Of a DNA stretch of 64,000 nucleotides, positions 1 through 8,374 are shown one piece after another. Made by a program: the position numbers and the translations under genes. The notes under the pieces are model-generated. The model saw nothing but the letters and a program-made list of their open reading frames with translations. It searched no databases and had not been told where the DNA came from. Origin of the DNA: Kribbella jejuensis. GTDB lineage: Bacteria; Actinomycetota; Actinomycetes; Propionibacteriales; Kribbellaceae. The stretch spans positions 310,001-374,000 of the forward strand of contig NZ_VFMM01000003.1 of NCBI RefSeq assembly GCF_006715085.1, given 5' to 3'. Every line of letters begins with the position of its first letter. Position 1 is the first letter of the stretch.

Positions 1-15
1 CCGCACCTGTGAGCA

Positions 16-834
16 TTAGCGGCGGGTCCGATACCGGGGCCCGGACCCGACCAGGACGACCGGGCCGGGGGCGAGGCGCAGGACGTCGTACGCCGATGAG
101 CCGTCGTGATCACGGGCGACCACGGTCAAGGCGGCACCGAGCGACTCGGCGAGGAGGATGCCCGCAGTCGGGTCGGGAGTGCGTCGCTGTCGTACGTCGA
201 CCCCGGGGAAGAACTTGCGCCACACGGACAACTCGTCACGCTGCACTGTCCCGACGATCGTGATCCCACTGGCGCGACGGCGGGCGGATTGGAAGCCGAA
301 GGCCGTCGCCGCGAGGGAACCGCCGTCTACCACGACTCGGCCTGCTGACGAACCGGCGGCCTGCTGGTCCGCCAGCCCGATCACCGCGAGCGAGGCCCCG
401 GTACGGCTTGCGATCGTACGCACGAGCCGACATTGGGAACGGCTGGTGACGACGAGTGCCTGGTCACCGGCTCGCCGTGCCTCGCGAACGAGACTGCGTG
501 AACCCCAGCCTGGTACGACGCACGTGCTGATGGAGATCGTGGGCGCGACCCGGCCGGCTCGACGTACGGCTGCTGCCACTTTCGCCTGCGCGTCAACTCG
601 TCCTCGGAGTTCCACGGTCACGTTTCCGCCAGGATCCAGTAGGTAGGTCCAGGGGAAGGCGTACACGATCCGCAGGTCCGATCCGCGGGCCGCTGCCTCC
701 GCCGCTGCCCACTCGAGCGCGTCGTTGTCGATCCTGGGGTTGTCGATCAGGACCACCACCGGACCGCTGTCGGGCGCTGTGGCCGTCGTCGCCGGACGCG
801 GATGCGTGCCGGTGGTTTGCCGCAGATGCTTCAT
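16..834 (-). CDS. Universal stress protein (UspA-like), degenerate
   Basis: A 272-residue protein with two Usp-like halves. The first starts after a disordered N-terminus with VVVLIDNPRIDNDALEWAAAEAAARG, split here as VVVLIDNPR then DNDALEWAAAEAAARG, the usual beta1 plus long helix of UspA. The second half runs from about residue 165 to the end. The glycine-rich ATP-binding signature of ATP-type Usps (GxxGxxxxxxxxxG followed by S/T) is not recognisable in either half, so nucleotide binding is doubtful. Tandem Usp proteins in actinobacteria are usually cytoplasmic stress or dormancy proteins. A GGGAGG ribosome site lies just upstream of the ATG. It is divergent from the SRPBCC gene at 1046 across about 210 bp. 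Family assignment is fairly firm; function is not. Confidence 0.75.
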   Translation of the reverse strand: MKHLRQTTGTHPRPATTATAPDSGPVVVLIDNPRIDNDALEWAAAEAAARGSDLRIVYAFPWTYLLDPGGNVTVELRGRVDAQAKVAAAVRRAGRVAPTISISTCVVPGWGSRSLVREARRAGDQALVVTSRSQCRLVRTIASRTGASLAVIGLADQQAAGSSAGRVVVDGGSLAATAFGFQSARRRASGITIVGTVQRDELSVWRKFFPGVDVRQRRTPDPTAGILLAESLGAALTVVARDHDGSSAYDVLRLAPGPVVLVGSGPRYRTRR

Positions 835-1045
835 CAGCTACCTCCCTCAACAGCTCAACCGTCGCGCTGTGGCTGCGCGATCACACCAGGGAAAGACCCG
901 GGTCCAGTACGGGCCGGTACGTCGCCGCCCCCAGGCCAGTGGGTTCGGTACACGCCCGTGGTTGGACCCGTGACTTCGCCGGGCGCGGTGGTGGGCTTGT
1001 CACGCAATCGTGGGAGACACCAATCGGATATGAGGAGCAGGACAA

Positions 1046-1486
1046 ATGACCACGATTCAGATGCACGCGAACACCACCGCTACCCCGGAGCAGTTCATCG
1101 AAGGGCTGACCGACTTCGGACCTGGTCGGGCCGAGCTGTTCGGGAACAGTGCCGACAGCGACCTGGTGGTGCACGACAAGGGTGTCGATCACGCCGACGT
1201 GACCGAGGGCTCGGGAGGTGTCTGGGAGCGGCTGAGCTACGACTGGTCGAACCCGCACCGGGTAGTACTGACGACCACCGACTCGAACGCCTGGGGCGGC
1301 AAGTCAGGTCACGTCTACAACCTGACACCGCGGGCGGACGGGACGACGGACATCGACTACACAGTCGTCCGGGACGGCAAGAACCTCCGCGGACGCTTGT
1401 TCGCGGCGCTGTTCGCCACGGTCGGTAAGGGAGTGCTGGTGAAGGCTTTCCGGAATTCGGTGCGCGCGATCGAGCAGAGGTCCTGA
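1046..1486 (+). CDS. SRPBCC-family protein
   Basis: A 146-residue single-domain protein resembling the START/polyketide-cyclase-like SRPBCC fold: N-terminal strand MTTIQMHANTTATPEQF, a central region ending WERLSYDWSNPHRVVLTTTD, and a C-terminal helix (GKGVLVKAFRNSVRAIEQ) that would lie across the hydrophobic cavity. Such proteins bind small hydrophobic ligands, and the ligand cannot be read from sequence. The start is supported by GAGGAGCAGG 7-8 bases upstream. It is followed after 53 bp by the 1540 gene with its own strong ribosome site, so the two and the broken peroxidase after them probably share a transcript. Confidence 0.7.
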   Translation: MTTIQMHANTTATPEQFIEGLTDFGPGRAELFGNSADSDLVVHDKGVDHADVTEGSGGVWERLSYDWSNPHRVVLTTTDSNAWGGKSGHVYNLTPRADGTTDIDYTVVRDGKNLRGRLFAALFATVGKGVLVKAFRNSVRAIEQRS

Positions 1487-1539
1487 GCGCAGCCCGCGAC
1501 GGCAGCTCGTCTGCTGAAACAAGTAGAAGGAGAAGAGAA

Positions 1540-1941
1540 ATGGCAACTGAGCACCCTGAGACCCGGCCTGACCAGGTGGTCGAGGAGAAGATCGAGACGC
1601 TACGGAGACTGTTCGCCGATGCACCCGAGGTCGGGAAGAAGGCGCTGGACAGAGTACTGAGCAGGCTCGCGTCCGATGCGTCCAGCGCGCCGCCACCACC
1701 GGTGCAGAGCGCCGGCCGGATCGGTAGCCGGCTGGGCAAGGTCTCGGAGCTGACGATCATCGATTCCGCCTGGGAGGGCTGGCCGGGGATCCGTAGCCCG
1801 GAGGCCAAGGACTATCTGGCGAAGTACCAGGTCAGTGCGGAGGGCTGGTACGTCGCGAACGACCTGACGGTGGCCGAGACGCGGCGGTTGCGCCGGATCG
1901 GTGAAGCCGTCGACGAGTTCCTGGACAAGATCGGGGACTAG
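1540..1941 (+). CDS. Hypothetical protein, 133 aa
   Basis: No family recognised. The first ~45 residues look helical and charged (VEEKIETLRRLFADAPEVGKK, split at the A), followed by a Pro-rich linker and a compact C-terminal part with WEGWPGIRSPEAKDYLAKY and a terminal helix rich in Arg/Glu. There is no signal peptide and no membrane segment. A strong ribosome site (AGAAGGAGAAGAG) precedes the ATG. The stop lies 4 bp before the start of the DyP peroxidase gene, so the two were probably co-expressed. That pairing suggests a partner of the peroxidase, but this is inference only. Confidence 0.6.
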   Translation: MATEHPETRPDQVVEEKIETLRRLFADAPEVGKKALDRVLSRLASDASSAPPPPVQSAGRIGSRLGKVSELTIIDSAWEGWPGIRSPEAKDYLAKYQVSAEGWYVANDLTVAETRRLRRIGEAVDEFLDKIGD

Positions 1942-1945
1942 CGTC

Positions 1946-3183
1946 ATGGCATCACGCCGTGCTGTCACCGTAGAGCTCGAGGACATCCAGGCGACGGTAC
2001 TGCGGTACCGGCCGGAGCCGTACTACGGCACCCATGTGATGCTGCACGTCGACGACGCGCGGTCCGGGCGGGAGTTCCTGCGCGATCTCACGCCGTACAT
2101 CGAATCTGCTGCCGACTGGTGGCAGGCGGACGGACCGTGGATCGCCGTGGCGGTGACGTACGCCGGGCTGGGAGCCCTTGGCGTACCGGACGAATCGCTC
2201 GTGAGCTTCCCGGAGGCGTTCCGGGTGGGAATGGCGGCCCGCGCGACCGAGCTCCGCGACCGCGGCGTCAACGATCCTCGGAACTGGGAGGCGATGTTCG
2301 GACCTGGTGTCATTCACGTCGGCGTCAGCGTCTTCGGCAACTCCGAAGAAGGTTGGCGCCGCGCGATGAACGCGGCCCAGCGGCACTATGCCGGACGCCC
2401 GGGCATCACTGTCGTGGCGACGCAGGACTTCGGGGCACAGCCCGGTGATCTCAACCCGCTCGGGTACCGGGACTCGATCGGGCAACCGGCTGTCGAGGGA
2501 AGCGGCGTGGATCCGCTTCCCGGCCAGGGACCCGCTATCAAGGCCGGTGAGTTCGTGCTCGGCTACCCCGGCGAATCCGGCGTACCGCTGCCGGCGCCCG
2601 TCCCGGCGGTTCTCGGGCGCAACGGTACGTATGTGGCGCTGCGCAAGTATCAGTCCCGCGTCGGAGCGTTCAATCGTTTTCTGCGCGCGAACGCTCGGAC
2701 TGAGCAGGACCGAGAGCTGCTGGCAGCCAAGTTGGTGACCAGGACGGCTACCGCGTGCCGCGGGGCGCGCATATGCGCCGGATGAATCCACGCGACACCA
2801 AGATGCCGGTGCTTGCCGATGTCAACGTCCACCGGGTCATCCGGCGCAGCACAACCTTTGGCGCCCCCTACGATCCGCAGGCGCTCTCCGAGCGGGACGA
2901 CGAGACGCCGCGCGGCCTGTACTTCTTGTTCATCAGCGCAAAAGCGATGGCGACGTTGGAGTTCCTGCAGCAGGAGTGGATCAACAACGGCAATTTCATG
3001 AGCCTCGGCGACGAGCGCGATCCGAACGTCGGCGTGCAGGAGCCCGGCGCGAGTTTCACGATCCCGCGCGAGCCGGTCCGGCATCGGCTTCACGGGATCG
3101 AGACGTTCAACGTGTTGCGCGGCGGCGAGTACTTCTTCCTGCCGTCCCTGTCGGCGTTGCGCTGGCTCGGGGAGGAACGATGA
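1946..3183 (+). pseudogene. DyP-type peroxidase, disrupted by internal deletion and frameshift
   Basis: Two overlapping reading frames carry the two halves of one dye-decolorizing peroxidase. The 5' frame (ATG 1946, stop 2785) holds the N-terminal ferredoxin-like half through LLAAKLV near 2740, including the distal motif region LGYRDSIGQPAVEGSG (the family motif is GxxDG; the last Gly is Ser here). The 3' frame (to 3183) resumes with DGYRVPRGAHMRRMNPRD, which contains the conserved proximal haem-ligand His, and runs to the normal end (GIETFNVLRGGEYFFLPS). Compared with intact family members, roughly 30 residues between LVxxW and the RNNDF segment are missing and the frame changes, so this is a deletion rather than a slippery site. 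The haem ligand and distal pocket are now on separate ORFs, so activity is very unlikely. Confidence 0.8.
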
Positions 3184-3248
3184 TCCCGGTACTCGACCAG
3201 GGAGTGACACGGGCGCGATCGGTGCCGCGACCGAGGACTGTGGGCGGT

Positions 3249-4067
3249 ATGAAGATCGCAACCATGCCCGACGCCCGGTTCCGTACTGTCGACGGTGTCC
3301 GGGTTCGCTACGCCGACAGCGAAGGTTCACTCGAGCCGACCATCCTCCTGACCAGCCCGTGGCCGGAGAGCCTGTATGCGTTCGCGCCGATCTGGGAGAC
3401 GCTCTCCGCACGGGCCCGGGTGATCGGGGTGGACCTGCCGGGCTTCGGACAGTCCGAACGGCGTGCCGACCTGATGTCGCCGCGCGCCATGGGCGGGTTC
3501 CTGATCCGTCTGATCAAGGATCTGGGACTCGACCGGCCGTACGTGGTGGCGCCGGACGTCGGGACGGCCGCGGCGCTGTTCGCGGCCGCGGACCATCCTG
3601 GACAGCTTGCGGGCGTCGTGGTCGGCGCGGGCGGTGTGGCCGTCCCGTTGCAGCTTGGTGATCCGCTCAGGTCCTGGGTGCTTGATCCTGATCTGGAGAA
3701 GTACCGGCACGTGGACCCACAGGTCGTGGTCAACACCGCGATGGACACGCATGCTCACGACATACCGGACGAGATCCGAGCCGACTACCTGACGTCGTAC
3801 GAGGGCGACCGCTTCTACGAGTCGCTGGCCTATGTACGGCGATATCCCGAAGAGCTCCCAGTGCTGGCAGAGCTCTTGTCGACGATCGCGATTCCGGTCA
3901 CCGTCATCGGCGCCGTGAACGACCGCGTCGTACCGCTGGCCAACGCCGAGTTCCTGGCCGAGCGGCTCCCGGACAACCGGCTCGTGGTGCTGGAGTCCGG
4001 CCATTTCGCGTGGGAGGACACCCCGGCCGACTACGCGGCGATCGTCCTCGACGCGCTGGAGAACTAG
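3249..4067 (+). CDS. Alpha/beta hydrolase (Asp-nucleophile type)
   Basis: A 272-residue alpha/beta-hydrolase. The oxyanion strand region reads TILLTSPWPESLYAF. The nucleophile elbow is VVAPDVGTAAALF, where Asp replaces the Ser of GxSxG, as in haloalkane-dehalogenase-like and epoxide-hydrolase-like members. The acid/His end is NDRVVPLAN ... ESGHFAWED. The ATG at 3249 matches the start of the conserved domain; the open frame extends upstream but over the tail of the peroxidase. It sits between two broken redox genes (DyP peroxidase, FAD oxidoreductase stump), suggesting it belonged to an oxidative catabolic cluster. Substrate unknown. Confidence 0.8.
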   Translation: MKIATMPDARFRTVDGVRVRYADSEGSLEPTILLTSPWPESLYAFAPIWETLSARARVIGVDLPGFGQSERRADLMSPRAMGGFLIRLIKDLGLDRPYVVAPDVGTAAALFAAADHPGQLAGVVVGAGGVAVPLQLGDPLRSWVLDPDLEKYRHVDPQVVVNTAMDTHAHDIPDEIRADYLTSYEGDRFYESLAYVRRYPEELPVLAELLSTIAIPVTVIGAVNDRVVPLANAEFLAERLPDNRLVVLESGHFAWEDTPADYAAIVLDALEN

Positions 4068-4088
4068 TACGAAGGTGGGTGGACCCAG

Positions 4089-4178
4089 ATGGCGGGATTC
4101 GACTACGACGTGCTGATCGTCGGCTCCGGGTTCGGCGGTAGCGTGGCCGCGCTGCGGGCCGCGGAGAAGTTCCTTTAA
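4089..4178 (+). pseudogene. N-terminal stump of an FAD (GMC-like) oxidoreductase
   Basis: Only 29 codons from ATG 4089 to TAA 4178. They encode FDYDVLIVGSGFGGSVAAL, the beta-alpha-beta dinucleotide fold (GxGxxG) typical of the extreme N-terminus of GMC/cholesterol-oxidase-like flavoproteins of more than 500 residues. After AAEK the sequence runs straight into TTCCTTTAAGGAG, the ribosome site of the next gene, so the whole catalytic body is gone. This is a clean remnant of a deleted gene rather than a functional small protein. It follows the hydrolase by 21 bp. Confidence 0.75.
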
Positions 4179-4189
4179 GGAGCAGCATC

Positions 4190-4586
4190 ATGAGTCTCAC
4201 CCCGTTGGGCGCCGTCGCCCGCGGCCTGGTTGCCGGCACGGTCGGGACGATGGCCATGGACACTCTGCTGTACGCGGAGTACCGATCCGGCGGCGGCAAG
4301 AGCCCGTTCCGTCGGTGGGAGTTCTCGGCGGATATCGAGAGCTGGGAGCAGGCACCGGCGCCCGCCCAGGTCGGCCGACGACTGTTCGAGGGCCTGCTCC
4401 AACGTAAGCTGCCCGACAGCCGGGCCGGGCTGGTCAACAACGTCACCCACTGGGCATTCGGAATCCTGAACGGTGCCGCGTACGGCGTCCTCGCCGGATC
4501 CGCGCCGGAGCCACCTCAGCGCGCACCTCGTCTACGGTCTGACCACTGCAGCGGCCTTCCGGCTCGTCCGGGGTAGGAAGCGCTGA
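4190..4586 (+). pseudogene. Small membrane protein with internal deletion/frameshift
   Basis: From ATG 4190 (ribosome site AAGGAG) the frame encodes VARGLVAGTVGTMAMDTLLY, then a charged segment and NNVTHWAFGILNGAAYGVLAG, which fits an uncharacterised actinobacterial membrane family of about 170-190 residues. After AGS (about 4502) the frame becomes nonsense and stops at 4576. The expected C-terminus (HLSAHLVYGLTTAAAFRLVRG) is present in the +1 frame and ends with TGA at 4584-4586. About 40-45 residues carrying the middle membrane segments are missing. The ORF would make a truncated protein with a foreign 20-residue tail. Function unknown. Confidence 0.65.
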
Positions 4587-4719
4587 GACAACCGATCCAC
4601 CAATCAGGGCTGGTCAGCCGTTGCGCGGCGCGTTGCGGACAGCGAATCGGGGTGCCAGCCTGATCCTGCGTGCACAGGCGCCCGGGTGGACCGGTCGTTC
4701 CCGATGGGGCGGAGGGAGC

Positions 4720-7446
4720 ATGGCCGAGCTGGAATTGCGCGGACGGCGGCAGGAGCGCGCTGCCCTGGAGCAGTTGCTCGCGGCCGCGCGGTCGGGGCGC
4801 AGCGACGTTGTGGTGCTGCGCGGCGAGGCCGGTGTCGGCAAGTCGGCGTTGCTGGACGCGCTATCGGCCGGAGCGCGCGATTGCCACGTCTCCCGGACCA
4901 CCGGAGTCGAGTCCGAGATGGAGCTCGCCTACGCGGGCCTTCACCAGCTCTGCCGGCCGTTCCTGGACCGGATGAACCACCTCCCGCCACCACAGCAGGA
5001 AGCTCTCGGTACGGCGCTCGGTCTGCGGAGCGGTTCGCCTCCGGATCGCTTCCTCATCGGCCTCGCCGTCCTGAATCTGCTGTCCGATGCGGCCGGCAGC
5101 AAGCCGGTGCTGTGTGTCGTCGACGACGCGCAGTGGGTCGATCTGATGTCCGCACGGATTCTCGCGTTCGTCGCCCGGCGGCTCGAGGCGGAGTCCGTAG
5201 TCATGGTCTTCGCCGTGCGTGACGGACTGGATCACCAGTTCGGCGGCCTGGCCGAGCTGGAGATCCGGGGTCTCGACGACGCCGACGCCCGGGCGTTGCT
5301 GGAGTCGGTGTTGCCCGGCCCGATCGACCCGCGGGTACGGGACCGGATCGTGGCAGAGACGCACGGCAACCCGCTGGCACTGCTCGAGCTGCCCCGGACC
5401 TGGACGGCCGCGGAACTCACCGACCGCCTCGGCGCGGGGACCCTGACCAGCCGGATCGAGGACAGCTTCGTACGGCGACTCGAAGCGCTGCCGGCAGACA
5501 CCAGGCTGCTGCTCCTGGTGGCAGCCGCGGAACCGCTCGGGGACGCGACGTTGCTGTGGCGAGCCGCCGAGGTACTCGGGCTGGGGGCGGATCCGGCGGC
5601 CTCGGCGATCGAGTCCGGGCTGATCACGTTCGGCGAGCACATCCGGTTCCGGCATCCGCTGGTGCGCTCGGCGGCGTACCGGATGGCCTCGCCGCAGGAC
5701 CGCCAGGCGGTGCACACGGCGCTGGCGGAGGTCACCGATCCGGCCCTCGACCCGGACCGGCGTGCTTGGCATCGCGCCCAAGCGACGGCGCGTCCCGACG
5801 AGGACGTGGCGGCCGACCTGGAACGGTCCGCGCAGCGGGCGCAGGCACGCGGTGGCTTCTTCGCAGCTGGGTCGTTCCTGCAACGCTCTGCCGAGCTGAC
5901 GCCCGACCCGTCTCGCCGGGCCGACCGGGCGCTGGCTGCGGCCGTCGCCAAGCGCAGCGCGGGCGCGCTCGACGCGGCCCGGGAGTTGCTGGGCGGTGTG
6001 CTTGCGGGTCCGCCCGACCCGGTACGCACGGCCGACGCCGAACGACTCCGCGGTCAGATCGCGTTCGACCACGGCCGCGCCCGCGAGGCGGCACGGACGT
6101 TACTCGATGCGGCACGGCAGCTCGATCCGCACGACCCGGTCCGGGCACGTCCCATCTATCTCGAGGCCATGTCGGCGGCGATCTGGGCCAGCGGTCCGGA
6201 GATTCCGGGCATCCTCTCCTACGCCGCATCAGCGGCGCCTCCTCCGGCCGAATGGGAACCGCCGGCCGACCTGCTGCTCCAGGCCCTCGCTGCGCGGATC
6301 ACCCGCGGCTACACCGCGGCTGCGCCGCAGCTCGTCGCAGCACTGGAGCAAGCCCGACGCGCCGACATCGCGGCGGAGGACGTCGGCAGTTGGCTCTGGC
6401 TCGCGGGGAACCGCGTCAGCGGCATCGTCGCCGTGGAGGTCTGGGATCTCGATGCCGCACTGGAGCTCGCGATGCGGCAGGACCGGATCGCCCGCGAATC
6501 CGGCGCGCTGATCCAGCTCCAGTTCGCGCTGAACTTCCGAGCGAACATCGTGTGTCTGACGGGGGATTTGTCCGCAGTCGCCGGTTTCGTCGAGGAGGAA
6601 CGCCAGATCGCGGCGGCGACGGGGAACCGTCCGCTCGGTGTCGGCGAGCTGCTTCTGGAGGCGTACCGCGGGAACGAGTCCACGACAGCCGCCCTGATCG
6701 ACGCGACCGTTCGTGAGGCACGGCAGCAGAGCCAGGGCCGGATGGCCGCTTTCGCGACGTACGCGAACGCCGTACTGCACAACGGATTGGGCCGCTACGA
6801 GGTCGGGCGGGATGCCGCGCTGCAGGTGTTCGAGCAGGACGTCGTCGGGTACGACGTACTCGTCATCGGTGAGCTCATGGAGGCGGCGTCGCGGACCGGG
6901 GACACGAAGCTCGTCGAGACGGCTCTTGCCTGGCTGACCGAGCGTGTCGCGGTGACGCCGACCGACTGGGGGAGCGGGATGGAGGCCCGGGCCCGGGCGC
7001 TGCTGAGTGATGACGAGGACGCGTATCTCCGGTCGATCGAGCACCTGAGCCGGACCAGGAACCGGGTCGAAACCGCCCGCGCCCATTTGCTGTACGGCGA
7101 GTGGCTGAGGCGCGACGGTCGCCGGGTGGACGCGCGCGAGCAGCTACGGACGGCGTACGAGGAGCTGGATGAGATGGGCCTTGGCGGTTTTGCCGAGCGT
7201 GCTCGGCACGAGTTGCTCGCGACCGGCGAGACTGCGCGGAAACGCGTACCGGGGACTATGAACGACCTGACCGCGCAGGAGGTCCAGATCGCCGAGCTTG
7301 CCAGGGACGGGCTCACCAACCCCGAGATCGCGGCGCAGTTGTTCATCAGCCCGCGGACCGTTGAATGGCACCTGCGGAAGACGTTCTCGAAGCTCGGCAT
7401 CAAGTCCCGCCGCCAACTCCGCACGGCGCTGGCTTCGACCGCCTGA
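4720..7446 (+). CDS. LuxR-family (LAL) ATP-binding transcriptional regulator
   Basis: A 908-residue large regulator. ATG 4720 follows GGAGGGAG and begins MAELELRGRRQERAALEQLL, the standard start of this family. The N-terminal AAA/NTPase domain has Walker A GEAGVGKSALL at about residues 37-45 and Walker B-like PVLCVVDDAQWVD at about 135-147. A long helical tetratricopeptide-like middle follows. The C-terminal LuxR helix-turn-helix is LTAQEVQIAELARDG ... PRTVEWHLRKTFSKLGIKS. Members act as ATP-dependent activators of neighbouring catabolic or secondary-metabolite genes. It follows the decayed oxidative cluster and may have controlled it, or may control the two VOC genes immediately downstream. 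It appears intact. Confidence 0.9.
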   Translation: MAELELRGRRQERAALEQLLAAARSGRSDVVVLRGEAGVGKSALLDALSAGARDCHVSRTTGVESEMELAYAGLHQLCRPFLDRMNHLPPPQQEALGTALGLRSGSPPDRFLIGLAVLNLLSDAAGSKPVLCVVDDAQWVDLMSARILAFVARRLEAESVVMVFAVRDGLDHQFGGLAELEIRGLDDADARALLESVLPGPIDPRVRDRIVAETHGNPLALLELPRTWTAAELTDRLGAGTLTSRIEDSFVRRLEALPADTRLLLLVAAAEPLGDATLLWRAAEVLGLGADPAASAIESGLITFGEHIRFRHPLVRSAAYRMASPQDRQAVHTALAEVTDPALDPDRRAWHRAQATARPDEDVAADLERSAQRAQARGGFFAAGSFLQRSAELTPDPSRRADRALAAAVAKRSAGALDAARELLGGVLAGPPDPVRTADAERLRGQIAFDHGRAREAARTLLDAARQLDPHDPVRARPIYLEAMSAAIWASGPEIPGILSYAASAAPPPAEWEPPADLLLQALAARITRGYTAAAPQLVAALEQARRADIAAEDVGSWLWLAGNRVSGIVAVEVWDLDAALELAMRQDRIARESGALIQLQFALNFRANIVCLTGDLSAVAGFVEEERQIAAATGNRPLGVGELLLEAYRGNESTTAALIDATVREARQQSQGRMAAFATYANAVLHNGLGRYEVGRDAALQVFEQDVVGYDVLVIGELMEAASRTGDTKLVETALAWLTERVAVTPTDWGSGMEARARALLSDDEDAYLRSIEHLSRTRNRVETARAHLLYGEWLRRDGRRVDAREQLRTAYEELDEMGLGGFAERARHELLATGETARKRVPGTMNDLTAQEVQIAELARDGLTNPEIAAQLFISPRTVEWHLRKTFSKLGIKSRRQLRTALASTA

Positions 7447-7505
7447 GACCAGGGTGTTCGACGGACGCGATCGGGGTGCTGGTCGCGGACTCTGGGGTTG
7501 TGGAG

Positions 7506-7838
7506 ATGAAGCTCGAGCAAGTCGTCGTACCCGTGTCCGATGTCGACCGGGCCCGGCATTTCTATCGCGCTCTCGGATTCCGGCTCGATCGCGACGAGGT
7601 GGTCGACGGATTCCGGGTCGTTCAGCTGACGCCTCCCGGTTCGGCGTGCTCGATCCTGGTCGGCACGAATCTCGGTTCGGGACGCCCGGGTTCGTCATCC
7701 TGTGCACTGCGTGTGGCGGACCTCGAAGAGGCCTGCGCCGAACTCCGGGGCCACGGGGCTGCTCTCGGTCCCGTTCGTGCGTCGCGGGTGGGATTCAGCG
7801 ATCCCGACGGCAACGAGTGGCTGCTCGTGGGCGGTTGA
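7506..7838 (+). CDS. VOC-family (glyoxalase/bleomycin-resistance-like) protein
   Basis: A 110-residue single VOC domain: KLEQVVVPVSDVDRARHFY at the N-terminus, VVQLTPPGSACSILVG in the middle and VGFSDPDGNEWLL at the end. ATG 7506 places the first strand correctly. It is shorter than close family members, which usually carry an additional ~15-residue loop (GPDP.R..Y type) before the final strand, so it is a minimal or trimmed version. VOC proteins bind a divalent metal and act on diverse small molecules; no substrate can be assigned. It lies 59 bp after the LuxR gene and 42 bp before another VOC gene. Confidence 0.75.
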   Translation: MKLEQVVVPVSDVDRARHFYRALGFRLDRDEVVDGFRVVQLTPPGSACSILVGTNLGSGRPGSSSCALRVADLEEACAELRGHGAALGPVRASRVGFSDPDGNEWLLVGG

Positions 7839-7880
7839 GTTCTCACGCGCTGTGCTGCTTACTGAGCCTCGGAGGTTGCT

Positions 7881-8273
7881 TTGCCCGCGCTCGATGCCTT
7901 TTCGCACGTCTCGCTGACGGTGACCGATCCAGAGCGTAGCGCCGACTTCTACAACCGAGTACTCGGCACAGAGACGGTCTTCTCGGCCGACGACGACGGG
8001 AATCGGCTGTTCATCGTCGCGCGTGCTGGAGTGACGATCGCGCTGCGCGACCATTCCGGCTCTGCGGACCAAGGCTTCGACCCGTCCCGCATCGGACTGG
8101 ACCACATCGCTTTCCAGGTCGGGTCCGAAGCCGAGTTGGAGGCCTGGGAAACAAGTCTGCAAGCGAACGGAGTGGTCTGCTCAGGCATCGAGGCGAGCCC
8201 GTTCGGTCTGCATCTCAATCTGAAGGATCCGGACGACATCGCGATCGAACTGTTCGTCCCGAAGCCCGCCTAG
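7881..8273 (+). CDS. VOC-family protein
   Basis: A 130-residue VOC domain with FSHVSLTVTDPERSADFYNRV at the N-terminus (split after S in DPERS), IGLDHIAFQV in the second half and LNLKDPDDIAIELFV at the end; the His and Glu positions expected for metal binding are present. The chosen start is TTG 7881, because GGAGG stands 5 bases upstream and the encoded Met-Pro-Ala-Leu leads directly into the first strand. Probably co-transcribed with the preceding VOC gene. Substrate unknown. Confidence 0.75.
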   Translation: MPALDAFSHVSLTVTDPERSADFYNRVLGTETVFSADDDGNRLFIVARAGVTIALRDHSGSADQGFDPSRIGLDHIAFQVGSEAELEAWETSLQANGVVCSGIEASPFGLHLNLKDPDDIAIELFVPKPA

Positions 8274-8374
8274 GTGCCGTCAGTCTCGTTGAGCGACACG
8301 TTCGCGATCTTGGCAGCTGTTCGAACTCGGCGCCGGCAGAGAGAAATGTTTCGTCGGCTAGATGCCTGCTTCGG

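Noticed and set aside
835..1045. DevR/DosR-type box between the stress protein and SRPBCC genes
   Set aside because: GGGAAAGACCC only loosely resembles the consensus and lacks the outer positions; not supportable.
2700..2800. Programmed frameshift in the peroxidase gene
   Set aside because: There is no slippery heptamer, and about 30 conserved residues are missing, so ribosome slippage could not restore the protein.
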